A stretch of 64,000 nucleotides of DNA from an uncultured Candidatus Melainabacteria bacterium (GTDB lineage Bacteria; Cyanobacteriota; Vampirovibrionia; Gastranaerophilales; Gastranaerophilaceae), in assembly GCA_932182025.1 (NCBI GenBank), contig CAKNXK010000012.1, forward strand, positions 61,184 to 125,183. Reading direction: 5' to 3'. The first letter of the stretch is position 1. Every line of letters begins with the position of its first letter. Of this stretch, positions 42,888 to 52,440 are shown piece by piece. The translations under genes were made by a program, and so were the position numbers. The notes under the pieces were generated by a model, which had not been told where the DNA came from, did not search any database, and saw only the letters and a list, made by a program, of their open reading frames with translations.

Positions 42888-44501
42888 TTAGAAATCTAAC
42901 GTGCGGCCGCCGCGGCTTGATGATACGTTTTCTTCATCAACTTCTTTTGAGTAAGCCTTAAGATTAGATGTTTTTGCAGCACTTACTGCTCTTACATTTG
43001 CCCACGCACGGAGTGCAAGAATTTGTTCTCTTTGGGTCATTGAAAGAGGAACTGTTGTTTGAATATTTTTAACCAAATCTTCAAACTTCAGCGGTCTGCT
43101 TTCAAAGAACGCATCGCACAAAGCAGAAACTACAACCTGCTCAATTTCAGAACCGATAAATCCTTCTGTCATCTGTGCAAGATTTGCACACAAATCTTTT
43201 ATTTCAGCAACCTCGCTTGCAACTTCTTTATCTTTAAGACGTTTTTCAAGGTGGAGTTTAAAAATTTCTTTGCGTTCTGAAACAGTTGGCAAATCAACAA
43301 AGAAAATCTCATCAAAACGACCTTTTCTCAAGAGTTCAGGAGGCAGATTACTTATATTATTTGCTGTTGCAATAACAAAAACAGGTGCTTCTTTTTCCTG
43401 CATCCAGGTCAAGAACTGACCAAATATTCTTGATGAAACTCCGCTGTCACCGTTTGAACCAAGTCCGCTTAAGCCTTTTTCAATCTCGTCAATCCAGAGA
43501 ATTGAAGGTGCTACAGCTTCTGCTGTAGCTAAAGCTCTACGCATATTTTCTTCTGAGCTGCCAACCAGTCCTGAGAATACTTTACCAAAATCAAGTTTTA
43601 AAAGCGGAAGCTGCCAGATAGTACTCATAGCTTTAGCTGTCAGGCTCTTTCCACAGCCGGGAACACCTGTTACAAGAACACCTTTTGGCGCAGGAATACA
43701 GTATTTTTTAGCCTGTTCTGACCACGAATTGTTTCGTTTCAAAAGCCATTTTTTAAGGTTATCCAAACCGCCTATGTCTTTGATTGTGTATTCGGATTTA
43801 ATGAATTCCAAAATACCTGTTTTTTTAATAACCTGAACTTTTTCTTCCAGAATAATCGGCAAGTCTTTCATATCAATAGAACCGTCATTTACCATTGCAA
43901 GCGCAAATGCTGATTCTGCTTCTTGAAGTGTTAAACCAAGAGCAGCCTTACATAGTTTATCTTTTTCATCTTCTGATAATTCTGCTTTAACATTTACGTT
44001 TTGTTTAAGCATACTGTCAAATTTTGCTCTAATTTCTTTTAATGTTGGAAGAGGAAAATCAAAAATTGTAATCTCTTTCTGCAAAGACTCTGGAATAATA
44101 AGTTCCGGAGAAACAAAGAAAATAGTTTTTCTAACAGCACCTAATTTCAAATCAGGAATAATATCTCTGATTTTTCTAATAACATTATAATCCGGTGTTC
44201 TATTCTTTACGCCAAAATTTACATGGAAATCATAAAGGATAAATACCGAATCTTTATCATGTTTTCTAATATATTCAAGCATCTTACAAGGACAAGTTGT
44301 ATCAGAAACCGCTTTTTGGGTTGTTTCATTAACCAAACCTGCGGTTTGCGTCCAAGTAAAGACTTCTCTTGGATATTTAACAAGCTTTTCACTTGTCACA
44401 ATAGATTTGATATATTTTGTTGCTCTATCTTCTTCAAAAGAAGTAATATAAATAATCGGAAATCTTGCTCTAATTAGATTTGCCAAATTGTAATTGCTCA
44501 T
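42888..44501 (-). CDS. AAA+ ATPase, Ycf46-like
   Basis: 537 residues from the ATG at 44501, preceded by GAGG at 6 nt (a codon-12-bp-upstream ATG is less well placed). The N-terminal half (ARFPIIYITSFEEDRA) is the inactive AAA-like domain of Ycf46; the C-terminal AAA+ module has Walker A GVPGCGKSLTAKA, Walker B SILWIDEIEKG, sensor ATANNIS and Arg fingers LLRKGRFDE. In cyanobacteria Ycf46 is linked to CO2 response, function unclear. Here it accompanies Ycf35-like and DUF2997 genes downstream and a radical SAM/FHIPEP set upstream. Confidence 0.9.
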   Translation of the reverse strand: MSNYNLANLIRARFPIIYITSFEEDRATKYIKSIVTSEKLVKYPREVFTWTQTAGLVNETTQKAVSDTTCPCKMLEYIRKHDKDSVFILYDFHVNFGVKNRTPDYNVIRKIRDIIPDLKLGAVRKTIFFVSPELIIPESLQKEITIFDFPLPTLKEIRAKFDSMLKQNVNVKAELSEDEKDKLCKAALGLTLQEAESAFALAMVNDGSIDMKDLPIILEEKVQVIKKTGILEFIKSEYTIKDIGGLDNLKKWLLKRNNSWSEQAKKYCIPAPKGVLVTGVPGCGKSLTAKAMSTIWQLPLLKLDFGKVFSGLVGSSEENMRRALATAEAVAPSILWIDEIEKGLSGLGSNGDSGVSSRIFGQFLTWMQEKEAPVFVIATANNISNLPPELLRKGRFDEIFFVDLPTVSERKEIFKLHLEKRLKDKEVASEVAEIKDLCANLAQMTEGFIGSEIEQVVVSALCDAFFESRPLKFEDLVKNIQTTVPLSMTQREQILALRAWANVRAVSAAKTSNLKAYSKEVDEENVSSSRGGRTLDF

Positions 44502-44578
44502 AAAACACCTCATTATAGTAATTACAGTGAGTATAGCATTATTTTAGACAAGCTAAATCAATTTTATGAAGGATTTAT

Positions 44579-44990
44579 TTACCAATCTACAGAACGCTCA
44601 TCATTTTTTATTTCAGTTAATGGTATTATTCTAGGATTGACACAAATATGTTCTCGAAATTTTATTGACTTTTCTTCATTAAATTTTAAATATAAACAAA
44701 TCTCCTCAACAGACTTAAACCCGCCAATTTCTTCACGTTTTTTGACCAGACGCTTTGCAAGCGCGGTATTTATGAATGATAATGCGCGCAATTCATCAAT
44801 ATCTGCATTATTAACATCCGTTTTATGAATAAATTCTTCTTTAGATGATTTTCTTTTTTTAATATTCGGTTTTATTTCTTTAGAAGGAAGAAAGAACCAT
44901 ATTATTATAGGAATAGTCTTGATATAATCCTACCAATATAAAATTTATCAAAAGAATTATAATTGTTCCTATAAAGAATATGTTTTTCAC
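44579..44990 (-). pseudogene. Helix-hairpin-helix membrane protein gene with an in-frame stop, needs +1 shift
   Basis: A GTG at 44990 (overlapping the radical SAM stop, with GAGGGG before it) opens a 36-codon frame with a membrane segment (NIFFIGTIIILLINFILVGL) that ends at TAA 44882-44880. In the +1 frame the reading continues SKEIKPNIKKRK, a ComEA-like HhH (VNNADIDELRALSFINTALA, KKREEIGGFKSVEE) and the C-terminus NDERSVDW. Joined, they give about 136 residues with the same order as the intact paralogue at 46215. The site TTC TAA A could be a mutation or a programmed +1 frameshift. The downstream frame alone has only an internal TTG start inside the HhH. Confidence 0.75.
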
Positions 44991-45577
44991 TAAACCCCTC
45001 GCAATCCGGATTTAGCAAGGATTTTATCAAAATCCCCCATTCCATTTATAAATACCTGGCCGTTTTTAGATATATTTATTTCGACTTTATTATGATATTT
45101 GGTAAAAATCTCTTCATTATATCTATCAGTCAAAAAGTGATACCTCTGATTAGACGAGCCGCACCAAGGACGGGAATAATCAACTTTATCAATCTCAAAA
45201 GGGCCGTCTATTAATAAATCAATATTATCTAAAAGTTTTTTGTTTTTATTATCACCACGGAGTTCCTCTAAATATCCGCCAGTAAAACACAACACCCCTA
45301 AGCCAACCCTACGGCAAGCCTCCGCAATTTTTCCCAATGCTTCCGCCTGCTCAAAAGGTTCTCCGCCTAAGAATGTCACACCTTCAATCCCTTTTTGCTT
45401 AAGAATATCTTCAATAATATCATCTACGCTTAAAAGAGTGCCGCCCTTATGTGACCAGGTATGAACCGCCTGACAGCCTTTACAATGATGAGAGCATCCC
45501 TGAACCCAGATACAATAACGCGTTTCAGGACCTTCAACATTTGTTTTTTTTAATATATTAAAAACTCTTAATTTCAT
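44990..45577 (-). CDS. Radical SAM activating-enzyme-like protein (NrdG-type)
   Basis: 195 residues from the ATG at 45577, which overlaps the preceding TGA (TGATG). Cx3Cx2C cluster motif in WVQGCSHHCKGC (Cys28, 32, 35), glycine-rich FLGGEPFEQ and a short TIM-half barrel as in anaerobic ribonucleotide reductase activases and other small 4Fe-4S glycyl-radical activators. No nrdD is nearby; the neighbours are membrane HhH proteins, so the substrate is probably not NrdD. Translationally coupled on both sides. Confidence 0.85.
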   Translation of the reverse strand: MKLRVFNILKKTNVEGPETRYCIWVQGCSHHCKGCQAVHTWSHKGGTLLSVDDIIEDILKQKGIEGVTFLGGEPFEQAEALGKIAEACRRVGLGVLCFTGGYLEELRGDNKNKKLLDNIDLLIDGPFEIDKVDYSRPWCGSSNQRYHFLTDRYNEEIFTKYHNKVEINISKNGQVFINGMGDFDKILAKSGLRGV

Positions 45578-46203
45578 CACAAATCTACTTCGCGTTCATC
45601 ATTATACTTAGTTTCAGGTTCTTTTTCAACTTTTTGTGGTTCATCCAAATCAACTTTCAGCACAGGCATTGTTGGCTCTTCTACAGGCGGAACAGGCTTT
45701 TCCTTTTCTTTTTCTTCTTCTTGTGGAACGGAAACAACCTTATCAGAAATCCTAAATTCTTCTTGATAACTAACCCCATACAACTCACACAAACTCTTTA
45801 AAGTATCATAATTGGTATTAGGCATAAAAACATCAAAAATCGCATCATACAAATCAGGTGTTTTGTTAGAATTTTTTATCCTCATGTATCTGCAACCGTC
45901 TGTATTTGGAAGCTCTTTTTCAACTATAAAACAAGCTGATAACGACGGCTCAAATCTTACTATACAAAACTCACTTTCTAATATTTCTCCACTATATGAA
46001 ATCAATCGGTTTTTATGTCCAAACCTCACCGCAGTTTGCGAATTTAAACTGTTTATAAATCGCGAAGCTCCAACAAAAGTAATATAACACCTTATGAAAG
46101 TCATAGCCAGTACCACAGAAAAAAATAATGCGATTTGAACACCTACAAAACGAAATAATGCCAAAAATGTAAGAACAAAAATAACCAAAGAAATACGCCA
46201 CAT
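45577..46203 (-). CDS. Membrane protein with Pro/Glu-rich tail and NDER C-terminus
   Basis: 208 residues: two adjacent hydrophobic segments (residues 3-40), a globular domain (about 55-150), then a Pro/Glu/Lys-rich linker ending KYNDEREVDL. That last motif is shared with the proteins at 46215 and 44579. No named family. Stop overlaps the radical SAM start. Confidence 0.75.
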   Translation of the reverse strand: MWRISLVIFVLTFLALFRFVGVQIALFFSVVLAMTFIRCYITFVGASRFINSLNSQTAVRFGHKNRLISYSGEILESEFCIVRFEPSLSACFIVEKELPNTDGCRYMRIKNSNKTPDLYDAIFDVFMPNTNYDTLKSLCELYGVSYQEEFRISDKVVSVPQEEEKEKEKPVPPVEEPTMPVLKVDLDEPQKVEKEPETKYNDEREVDL

Positions 46204-46214
46204 AGATTATCCCC

Positions 46215-47081
46215 CTATAAATCTATTTGACGCTCGTCATTGTGCTTAACCCTTAAAGAACCCTTCATTTTATTAACGCAAATTCTTGGTTCAAGCTGTT
46301 TTGTAACATTAGGTTTAAGTCTGACAAATATCAAAAACTCTTCTACACTTTTAAACCCGCCAATTTCTTCTCTTTTTTTGATAATTTTTTTCGAAATTAC
46401 AATGCTTATCCCTGGAAGAGCAGTTAGTTCTGCCTCAGAACAGTTATTAATATCTATTTTTACATCAGGAAGTTTCCTTTCCTGCGGAAGCTTTGGCGTT
46501 ATAATATCTTCATAAATCGAAGCTTTAAATCGATTGCAGTCTTCAAGCAATCCCTGATAAGACTTATTGTGTGAAAAATTTATACAAAATAAATTCCAGA
46601 GTTCATTAGCATCAAAAACCGATGTCTTTGTTACTTTAAATGTTCTATAAGGTTGATACGGATCTTGTTTTTTTTCAATACCAACAATTGTTGTACCATC
46701 CAGTTTTAATTTTAGTGAGCAGTATTTATTTGAAAGAGTCAAATTTCTCCAAATATCTTTATAAGGAAGTAAGAAGACTTTTGCCTTTAATAAAGCCTCT
46801 TTACGCCTCATTTCCGCACCATTATCACTTACAGGTTTCTTAAAAAAACGATATGCAAATAAAGTAACAGGAATTGATAAAACTCCTATAATCGGAGATA
46901 TCAAAAATGCAATTACCACTATAACAAATAGCACAACGAGCGACGAATCAGACAAAACTCCGTCATTATCCATACCAAAATCGTCATAGCGGCGCCATGT
47001 TGAACTCCTAGTCCAACCATTGTTGTTACCGTTACGTAATGCTGCTAGAATTATTGCAATAATAAAAAATATTATTTCCAT
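46215..47081 (-). CDS. Membrane protein with helix-hairpin-helix domain and NDER C-terminus
   Basis: 288 residues: N-terminal hydrophobic segment, Asn/Trp-rich stretch, a second membrane region (residues about 48-78), a soluble domain, and a ComEA-like HhH near 212-260 (INNCSEAELTALPGISIVIS, KKREEIGGFKSVEEF). It ends HNDERQIDL. HhH domains usually bind DNA, unexpected on a membrane-anchored protein outside competence. Paralogue of 44579. Confidence 0.8.
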   Translation of the reverse strand: MEIIFFIIAIILAALRNGNNNGWTRSSTWRRYDDFGMDNDGVLSDSSLVVLFVIVVIAFLISPIIGVLSIPVTLFAYRFFKKPVSDNGAEMRRKEALLKAKVFLLPYKDIWRNLTLSNKYCSLKLKLDGTTIVGIEKKQDPYQPYRTFKVTKTSVFDANELWNLFCINFSHNKSYQGLLEDCNRFKASIYEDIITPKLPQERKLPDVKIDINNCSEAELTALPGISIVISKKIIKKREEIGGFKSVEEFLIFVRLKPNVTKQLEPRICVNKMKGSLRVKHNDERQIDL

Positions 47082-47086
47082 TAATC

Positions 47087-48553
47087 TTAAACTTTTCCAA
47101 TAAATTTAATATTATAATCGCAAACAAGTTCTTCATTAGCCAGCACTATAATATTAGGCACGAACTCAGAAAGAATTACAAAAATCATATGTCTTAAATC
47201 CATTGGCACAGCCAATATTGGAGTTGATAACTTTTTAGACTTAGCAAGCTTATTTATATTGGCAGCAATTTTATGTACATCTGCTGCATCAATTCTAATA
47301 ATTGATTCACCTTCATCCTCGTCAAAAAATCCTGAAACCATCTCTGCAGTTTCATCTGATAGTTCCATAACCTTTAACTCGCCGTCTTCAACCAAATCTT
47401 TTATTATTAACTTAGAAAAAGCTAGTCTGACTTTATCCAACAAGTCTTCTTTTGTCGGTTCATTTGCGTAATCATTAATTTTTTCAAATAAATAAACAAT
47501 GTTCTTTACAGAAACTTTTTCTCTTATTAAACAGGTTAAAAGATATTTCAAATCCGCTGCAGTAAGAAAATCAGGAATAATATTATCAACTAAAAATGAG
47601 TTTTTTTCTAAAACAATCTCTACATACTTATTAACATCGTTATAGTCCATAATATCAGAAACTTCTTTGATAGAGATATACTCAATAGCTTTAGCAATAA
47701 ATTCAGAAGCAGTCAAACCTCTTAGCCAAAAGTCTCTAACTCTATCTCGCGGTATCCAAACAAGTTTTCTGCCGGTAATCTCGTCTGCTATAACATAGTC
47801 GTCTTCCGTAACCTTATAGCCTTTTAACTCGTCTTTATAAAAAACAACATGTTCAGGAAAAACCATTGTACGAAAAACTTCTACATCATGGATTTTGATA
47901 CTAAACTCATTTGCACCCAAATCATCACTACTGTGGAAATGAATATGAGGAATAACATAACCTAATCTTTCAGTTAAATCTTGTCTTATTTTAACTGTCT
48001 GAGCAAGCAAGTTATCACTATAATCAAGTGAAACCAATTCCAATATCTCTTCAGAAAGATTAACCGTAAATTTCTCTTCCTTAATAGCAGAATACATACT
48101 GTCAGGAGAAATCTCATTCACAAGAGCCTGCTTCAAAGCGTCTAACTGTCTTAACTCATCAGACATTTGATTATTTAACCTGTTTTTATCATCAATAGAA
48201 AGATTCTCACTCTCAAGCTGTGATTTAATTCGTTTAATTCTATCTTTCTGATTAGTAATCTTTAGCTGAATTTCTTTACAAGATTCATAAGGACTGGTTG
48301 GAGCAGCAAGCATTTTTTCCATGCGGTACTTAAAGTTAGTGATATTTACAATATCATCCAAGTCCGTTTTATCTTCTTCTTGTTTCTCACGTGTAAAAAT
48401 GCAGTTAAAATCAATTGATTTATCAGTCTCAATCTCATGCATAGTATATAAATCCCAACCTTCATCAGACATCTGGTTGAGTAAATCTTCTAGAGCCTGC
48501 CTATCATCTGTAGGAACTGATTTTATAACATACTGCATTTTTTTAGAGTACAT
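47087..48553 (-). CDS. Soluble FHIPEP (FlhA C-domain-like) protein with DUF4177-like N-terminus
   Basis: 488 residues, no membrane segment. Residues 5-55 look like DUF4177 (MQYVIKSVPTDD, SDEGWDLYTMHEI). Residues 90-150 are a coiled coil. Residues about 180-395 match the cytoplasmic half of FlhA/FHIPEP proteins (RQDLTERLGYVIPHIHFHSS, NEFSIKIHDVEVF, LVDNIIPDFLTAADLKYLL, CLIREKVSVKNIVYLFEKIN). The eight-helix membrane domain of FlhA is absent. AGGAG precedes the ATG, one base after the pdp stop. It heads the membrane/radical SAM/AAA+ set. A secretion-associated role is inference from the fold. Confidence 0.8.
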   Translation of the reverse strand: MYSKKMQYVIKSVPTDDRQALEDLLNQMSDEGWDLYTMHEIETDKSIDFNCIFTREKQEEDKTDLDDIVNITNFKYRMEKMLAAPTSPYESCKEIQLKITNQKDRIKRIKSQLESENLSIDDKNRLNNQMSDELRQLDALKQALVNEISPDSMYSAIKEEKFTVNLSEEILELVSLDYSDNLLAQTVKIRQDLTERLGYVIPHIHFHSSDDLGANEFSIKIHDVEVFRTMVFPEHVVFYKDELKGYKVTEDDYVIADEITGRKLVWIPRDRVRDFWLRGLTASEFIAKAIEYISIKEVSDIMDYNDVNKYVEIVLEKNSFLVDNIIPDFLTAADLKYLLTCLIREKVSVKNIVYLFEKINDYANEPTKEDLLDKVRLAFSKLIIKDLVEDGELKVMELSDETAEMVSGFFDEDEGESIIRIDAADVHKIAANINKLAKSKKLSTPILAVPMDLRHMIFVILSEFVPNIIVLANEELVCDYNIKFIGKV

Positions 48554-48554
48554 G

Positions 48555-49874
48555 CTAATTCTCCTCTGCTCTGATAATTTTATAAATCATATTCTGCTGT
48601 GCAGGTTTATCCTTTGCAATATCAAAAGCCTCGTCGCAATATCTTTGTGCAATCTTGGTCTTTTCAGCGTCATTAGAGTAAATTGTATACAATACATCTC
48701 CTTCATTTACGCTTTGACCGCTTTTTTTGTTCAAGTAAACTCCAACACTGTAATCAATCGGATCAGTTTTTCTATCTCTGCCTGCACCAAGAATTTTGCA
48801 TGCATAAGCAATTTTATAAGCATCGATATTATGAACATAACCGCTTTTCTTTGCCTCACATTCTACTTTATAAGCAGGAAGGTCAAATAAATCGTAATTA
48901 TCTATAATTTCAGGATTTCCGCCTTGAGCAGCAATCAATTCTTTTAGTTTTGCCAAAGCTTTGCCGCTATGTACAAGTTCTTTCAAATAAGCTTTCGCAG
49001 CATTTTTATCATGATATATTCCAAGCTGAACCAAAGCAATTGAAGCAAAAGAATAAGTTAATTCTGCCACATCACCCTCAGTTATATTACCTTTCAAAAA
49101 TTCAATTGATTCAATAATTTCAAGAGAATTTCCTACAGCTCTTCCAAGAGGTTCTTCCATTGACGTAATTACAGCAGTAATTGATTTATTCAAAATATTA
49201 CCGATATTAACCATTAATTTTGACAATTGTACGGCGTCTTCAGGAGTTTTCATAAACGCGCCTGAACCGTACTTAACATCCAAAATAATATTCTTAGCTC
49301 CTGATGCGATCTTTTTAGATACAACAGAAGATGCAATTAAAGGCATACTATCCACGGTAGCCGTAACATCTCTAAGCGCATATAATTTACCATCAGCAGG
49401 AGTTAAGTTTTGTGTTTGAGAAGCAATTGCAACATTAATTTTCTTAACTTGAGCAATCAATTCTTCAATCGTTAGTTTTGTATTAAATCCGGGAATAGAT
49501 TCAAGCTTATCAATTGTACCACCTGTATGTCCTAAGCCTTTTCCGGACAATTTAGCAACAGGAACCCCTGCCGCTGCAAGCAAAGGAATTAATGTAATAG
49601 TGACCTTATCTCCAACGCCGCCGGTAGAGTGTTTATCGACAATTGAATCAGTCAAATCTCCAAAATCAATAATCTCACCGGAATTAATCATAGCTTCTGT
49701 TAAATAAGCTGTTTCTTCTTCTGTTAAACCTTTAAAATAAACAGCCATCAACCAAGCAGCTATTTGGTAATCAGGTGCGCTTTCATCCATTAAAGAGTTA
49801 ATCAAAAAATCAATTTCTTCTTTTGATAAAATCTGTCCTTGTTTTTTCTTTTCAATAAGGTCAACTATTCTCAT
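48555..49874 (-). CDS. pdp: Pyrimidine-nucleoside phosphorylase
   Basis: 439 residues. KHSTGGVGDKVTI near residue 80 is the phosphate-binding signature of thymidine/pyrimidine phosphorylases, and SSVVSKKIASGAKNIILDVK carries the substrate-binding Ser and Lys. Catalyses phosphorolysis of uridine/thymidine to the base and (deoxy)ribose-1-phosphate. Lies 3 bp after skp and 1 bp before the FHIPEP gene. Confidence 0.94.
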   Translation of the reverse strand: MRIVDLIEKKKQGQILSKEEIDFLINSLMDESAPDYQIAAWLMAVYFKGLTEEETAYLTEAMINSGEIIDFGDLTDSIVDKHSTGGVGDKVTITLIPLLAAAGVPVAKLSGKGLGHTGGTIDKLESIPGFNTKLTIEELIAQVKKINVAIASQTQNLTPADGKLYALRDVTATVDSMPLIASSVVSKKIASGAKNIILDVKYGSGAFMKTPEDAVQLSKLMVNIGNILNKSITAVITSMEEPLGRAVGNSLEIIESIEFLKGNITEGDVAELTYSFASIALVQLGIYHDKNAAKAYLKELVHSGKALAKLKELIAAQGGNPEIIDNYDLFDLPAYKVECEAKKSGYVHNIDAYKIAYACKILGAGRDRKTDPIDYSVGVYLNKKSGQSVNEGDVLYTIYSNDAEKTKIAQRYCDEAFDIAKDKPAQQNMIYKIIRAEEN

Positions 49875-49877
49875 CTA

Positions 49878-50324
49878 TTATTTTACACCTTTCAATTTAT
49901 TAATTACCATATCAGAAATATCGATACCACCGACAAAAACACCTCTTTGGTCCATAACAGCATCGAGTTTTTGTTCAACCATTACAGCCTTAGCAGCATC
50001 TTTGATTTTTGTATAAACTTCTTGTTCGCGTTTTGTTTTTAAAGCAACATAAGCAGCCTCTTTTGCTTTAAACTCAGCAGCTGTTTTTTCTTCGAAAGAT
50101 TGTTTTTTCAAAGGTGTATCAAGCGCCTTGTATTCTTTTTCTTTATCCACTAAATACTGCTGCATTTCTAAGCCTTTTGCATCAACTTCTTTCGTAGCCT
50201 TTTTAGCATATTCATAATTATCAATTACCTTAGCGTAATCAATATATCCAACTCCGGCAGCATTAACAGCACCTGTCATTGCAAGGATAGCAATAACTGA
50301 AAGAGCAAGTTTCATTTTTTTCAT
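49878..50324 (-). CDS. OmpH/Skp-family periplasmic chaperone
   Basis: 148 residues; signal peptide (cleavage near 22), then GYIDYAKVIDNYEYAKK, a long charged helical hairpin, and the C-terminal DAVMDQRGVFVGGIDISDMVI strand typical of OmpH. Carries outer-membrane proteins across the periplasm. Downstream of bamA by 69 bp, the usual order. AGGAGG before ATG. Confidence 0.9.
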   Translation of the reverse strand: MKKMKLALSVIAILAMTGAVNAAGVGYIDYAKVIDNYEYAKKATKEVDAKGLEMQQYLVDKEKEYKALDTPLKKQSFEEKTAAEFKAKEAAYVALKTKREQEVYTKIKDAAKAVMVEQKLDAVMDQRGVFVGGIDISDMVINKLKGVK

Positions 50325-50393
50325 AATATAAACCTCCTAAAATTTTATCTTTTCATTTGTAGTCCTGACCAACCAGCCAATTTATATTTACCC

Positions 50394-52304
50394 CTAATAC
50401 ATCATATCACCGGCACCAAAAGTAAAGTAACCGTTACGAGAACCGTTTGGTCCCGGATTTGTAATAGGGAAACCATAGTCAATTGATAATGGTCCGACAC
50501 CAGGAATAGTTATCTTCAAGCCTACACCGGCTGTAATAGCATGTAGCGGTCTTTCATACAAAGTACTGGAAATAGTAGGATTAAATACTTTACCGGCATC
50601 AACCCAGAACGTCATTCTCAAGTTATGTAAGAAATTAACCTTAAATCTATCAACAAAAGGCAATGGAGTAGCCAACTCAGCAGAACCCATAATAAATGAA
50701 GTACCTGTACCAACACCATTTACCTTATAACCTCTAACCGTATAAGGACCACCTAATCTATATGCCATAATTTCAGGCATATTGTCGCCATGAACTTTCA
50801 AACCGCCGCGTCCGGTGAATGTCAAAGAAGATTTTTTCCCTACAGGAACATATCTTTTTGCCATACCCAATAAACGACCGTTTGTTTTACCAAAGCCATC
50901 AAGTCCGAATGCTTCTTCAAATCTTGCAGAAACAAGAGAGCCGTTACGAGGATTTATAGCAGAATCTCTAGAGTCATAAGCAATACCCGGAGCAAGTCTT
51001 AAGAACAGACCGCCTTCAAGCTGTTTAGCTCTGTCTGCAATATTTAAACCGTATTTATTATAAAGATTTGCGATATTACCCGCATCACCTTCTGACAAGT
51101 GAATATGTTCAATACCGGTTGTAAATGTTGTTGTCATATGCGGATTAATTTTTAATTTGTGAGCAACAGTGCTTTCAATACCAATTCTTCTTTCTATAGC
51201 AAGCGGGATTTGATAGCTTCCCAAATCTCTATAGTAAATTTTACTCATAAGAGAGTTATCAGCATTCAAAAAATGAGGTTCAAAGAAGCTTAATTCAGCC
51301 TGATAATTCATGTGGGATTTGATAGAAGAATCGCTCATCAAAATACCGGAACCAACCAAACCTGTTAAAGACACTCTCTGGTTCATACCACGGAAGTTAT
51401 TATCCGAAATACCAACAGAACCAAATGCACCGGTTGCCGAATCCAAACCGCCGCCCAACGAAATAGCAGCTGTTCTTTGCTCTTTCAATTCAATTGTAAT
51501 ATCAAACTTATCAGGGTCATCCTGAGAAACTTCAATTGTACGATTCACATCTTTAAACGCCTGCGTAGAATATAGTCTCACCAAATCCTGTTTTATAATA
51601 TTTTCATTATAAACAGTATCCGGCTCTGTCATAATATTACGTTCAACAACAAATTCTTTTGTTTTTTCATTTCCGGAAATAAGTATTTTATTAATTTTAC
51701 CTTCCGTAATGCTAAGATTTAAAGTCCCGTCAGGATCATCATAAATTGAATCAATTTTTGAAAGAATGTATCCTTTTGAATAATAGCAAGCGTTAATTTT
51801 TTCCATTGCAGCATTTATGTCTGTTATATTTTGAGGCTTACCTTTTAGAGGAAGCAAATAACGCATAAGCTCTTCTGAAGAAACAACAGTATTTCCCTCA
51901 ATCGTAAAATCAGTTACGGGCACATTTTCTTCAAGAATAATCTTCAAAGAAATAGTACCATTAGAATTTTTAACAGGAATAGCCTTCATTCTCTCTGTAA
52001 AATAACCGAGTTTATAGATAGTTCTCAAATCCTGCTGCATCAAGTCTTTATCATACAAATCGCCTTTTTGCAGAGACATTTTTTTGAGAATAAACTCAGG
52101 CTTAATAATATTTGCACCTAAAATCTCGATATCATTAATATAAGCCGTACTTGTTTCAAACGTATGCTCTTCTTCCAGCGGAGCTTCCATAATCTCTCTA
52201 TCAGTAAGCTCGTCATCAGCAGCAAAAGAAGCCGGCATCCAAACCATTCCCAGCGCAAATACTAATATTATAAAATTTTTATATATTTTAAACAGACTTT
52301 GCAA
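50394..52304 (-). CDS. bamA: Outer-membrane assembly factor BamA (Omp85)
   Basis: 636 residues from TTG with GGAGTGG upstream. Signal peptide to about residue 29, three POTRA domains (residues 50-285) rather than the five of E. coli, as in cyanobacterial Omp85, and a C-terminal barrel with the VRGY motif and a strand-rich end (YFTFGAGDMMY). Inserts outer-membrane proteins; proves a diderm envelope. Confidence 0.93.
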   Translation of the reverse strand: MQSLFKIYKNFIILVFALGMVWMPASFAADDELTDREIMEAPLEEEHTFETSTAYINDIEILGANIIKPEFILKKMSLQKGDLYDKDLMQQDLRTIYKLGYFTERMKAIPVKNSNGTISLKIILEENVPVTDFTIEGNTVVSSEELMRYLLPLKGKPQNITDINAAMEKINACYYSKGYILSKIDSIYDDPDGTLNLSITEGKINKILISGNEKTKEFVVERNIMTEPDTVYNENIIKQDLVRLYSTQAFKDVNRTIEVSQDDPDKFDITIELKEQRTAAISLGGGLDSATGAFGSVGISDNNFRGMNQRVSLTGLVGSGILMSDSSIKSHMNYQAELSFFEPHFLNADNSLMSKIYYRDLGSYQIPLAIERRIGIESTVAHKLKINPHMTTTFTTGIEHIHLSEGDAGNIANLYNKYGLNIADRAKQLEGGLFLRLAPGIAYDSRDSAINPRNGSLVSARFEEAFGLDGFGKTNGRLLGMAKRYVPVGKKSSLTFTGRGGLKVHGDNMPEIMAYRLGGPYTVRGYKVNGVGTGTSFIMGSAELATPLPFVDRFKVNFLHNLRMTFWVDAGKVFNPTISSTLYERPLHAITAGVGLKITIPGVGPLSIDYGFPITNPGPNGSRNGYFTFGAGDMMY

Positions 52305-52440
52305 CTATCCACTCCAAAGTGTATAGCTAAATTGTATCATAAATATCCATTTTATTCTACTGTTACAAAAATTTACATTTAACCTCTAAAAAGTCAATTT
52401 TCTTAAGAAATAAGACTTTATTAGTTTAGAGGATATTACT

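Noticed and set aside
47087..48553. Considered as a full FlhA of the flagellar export gate
   Set aside because: The N-terminal membrane domain is completely absent and the N-terminus is a DUF4177-like domain with its own good start, so it is not a truncated flhA.
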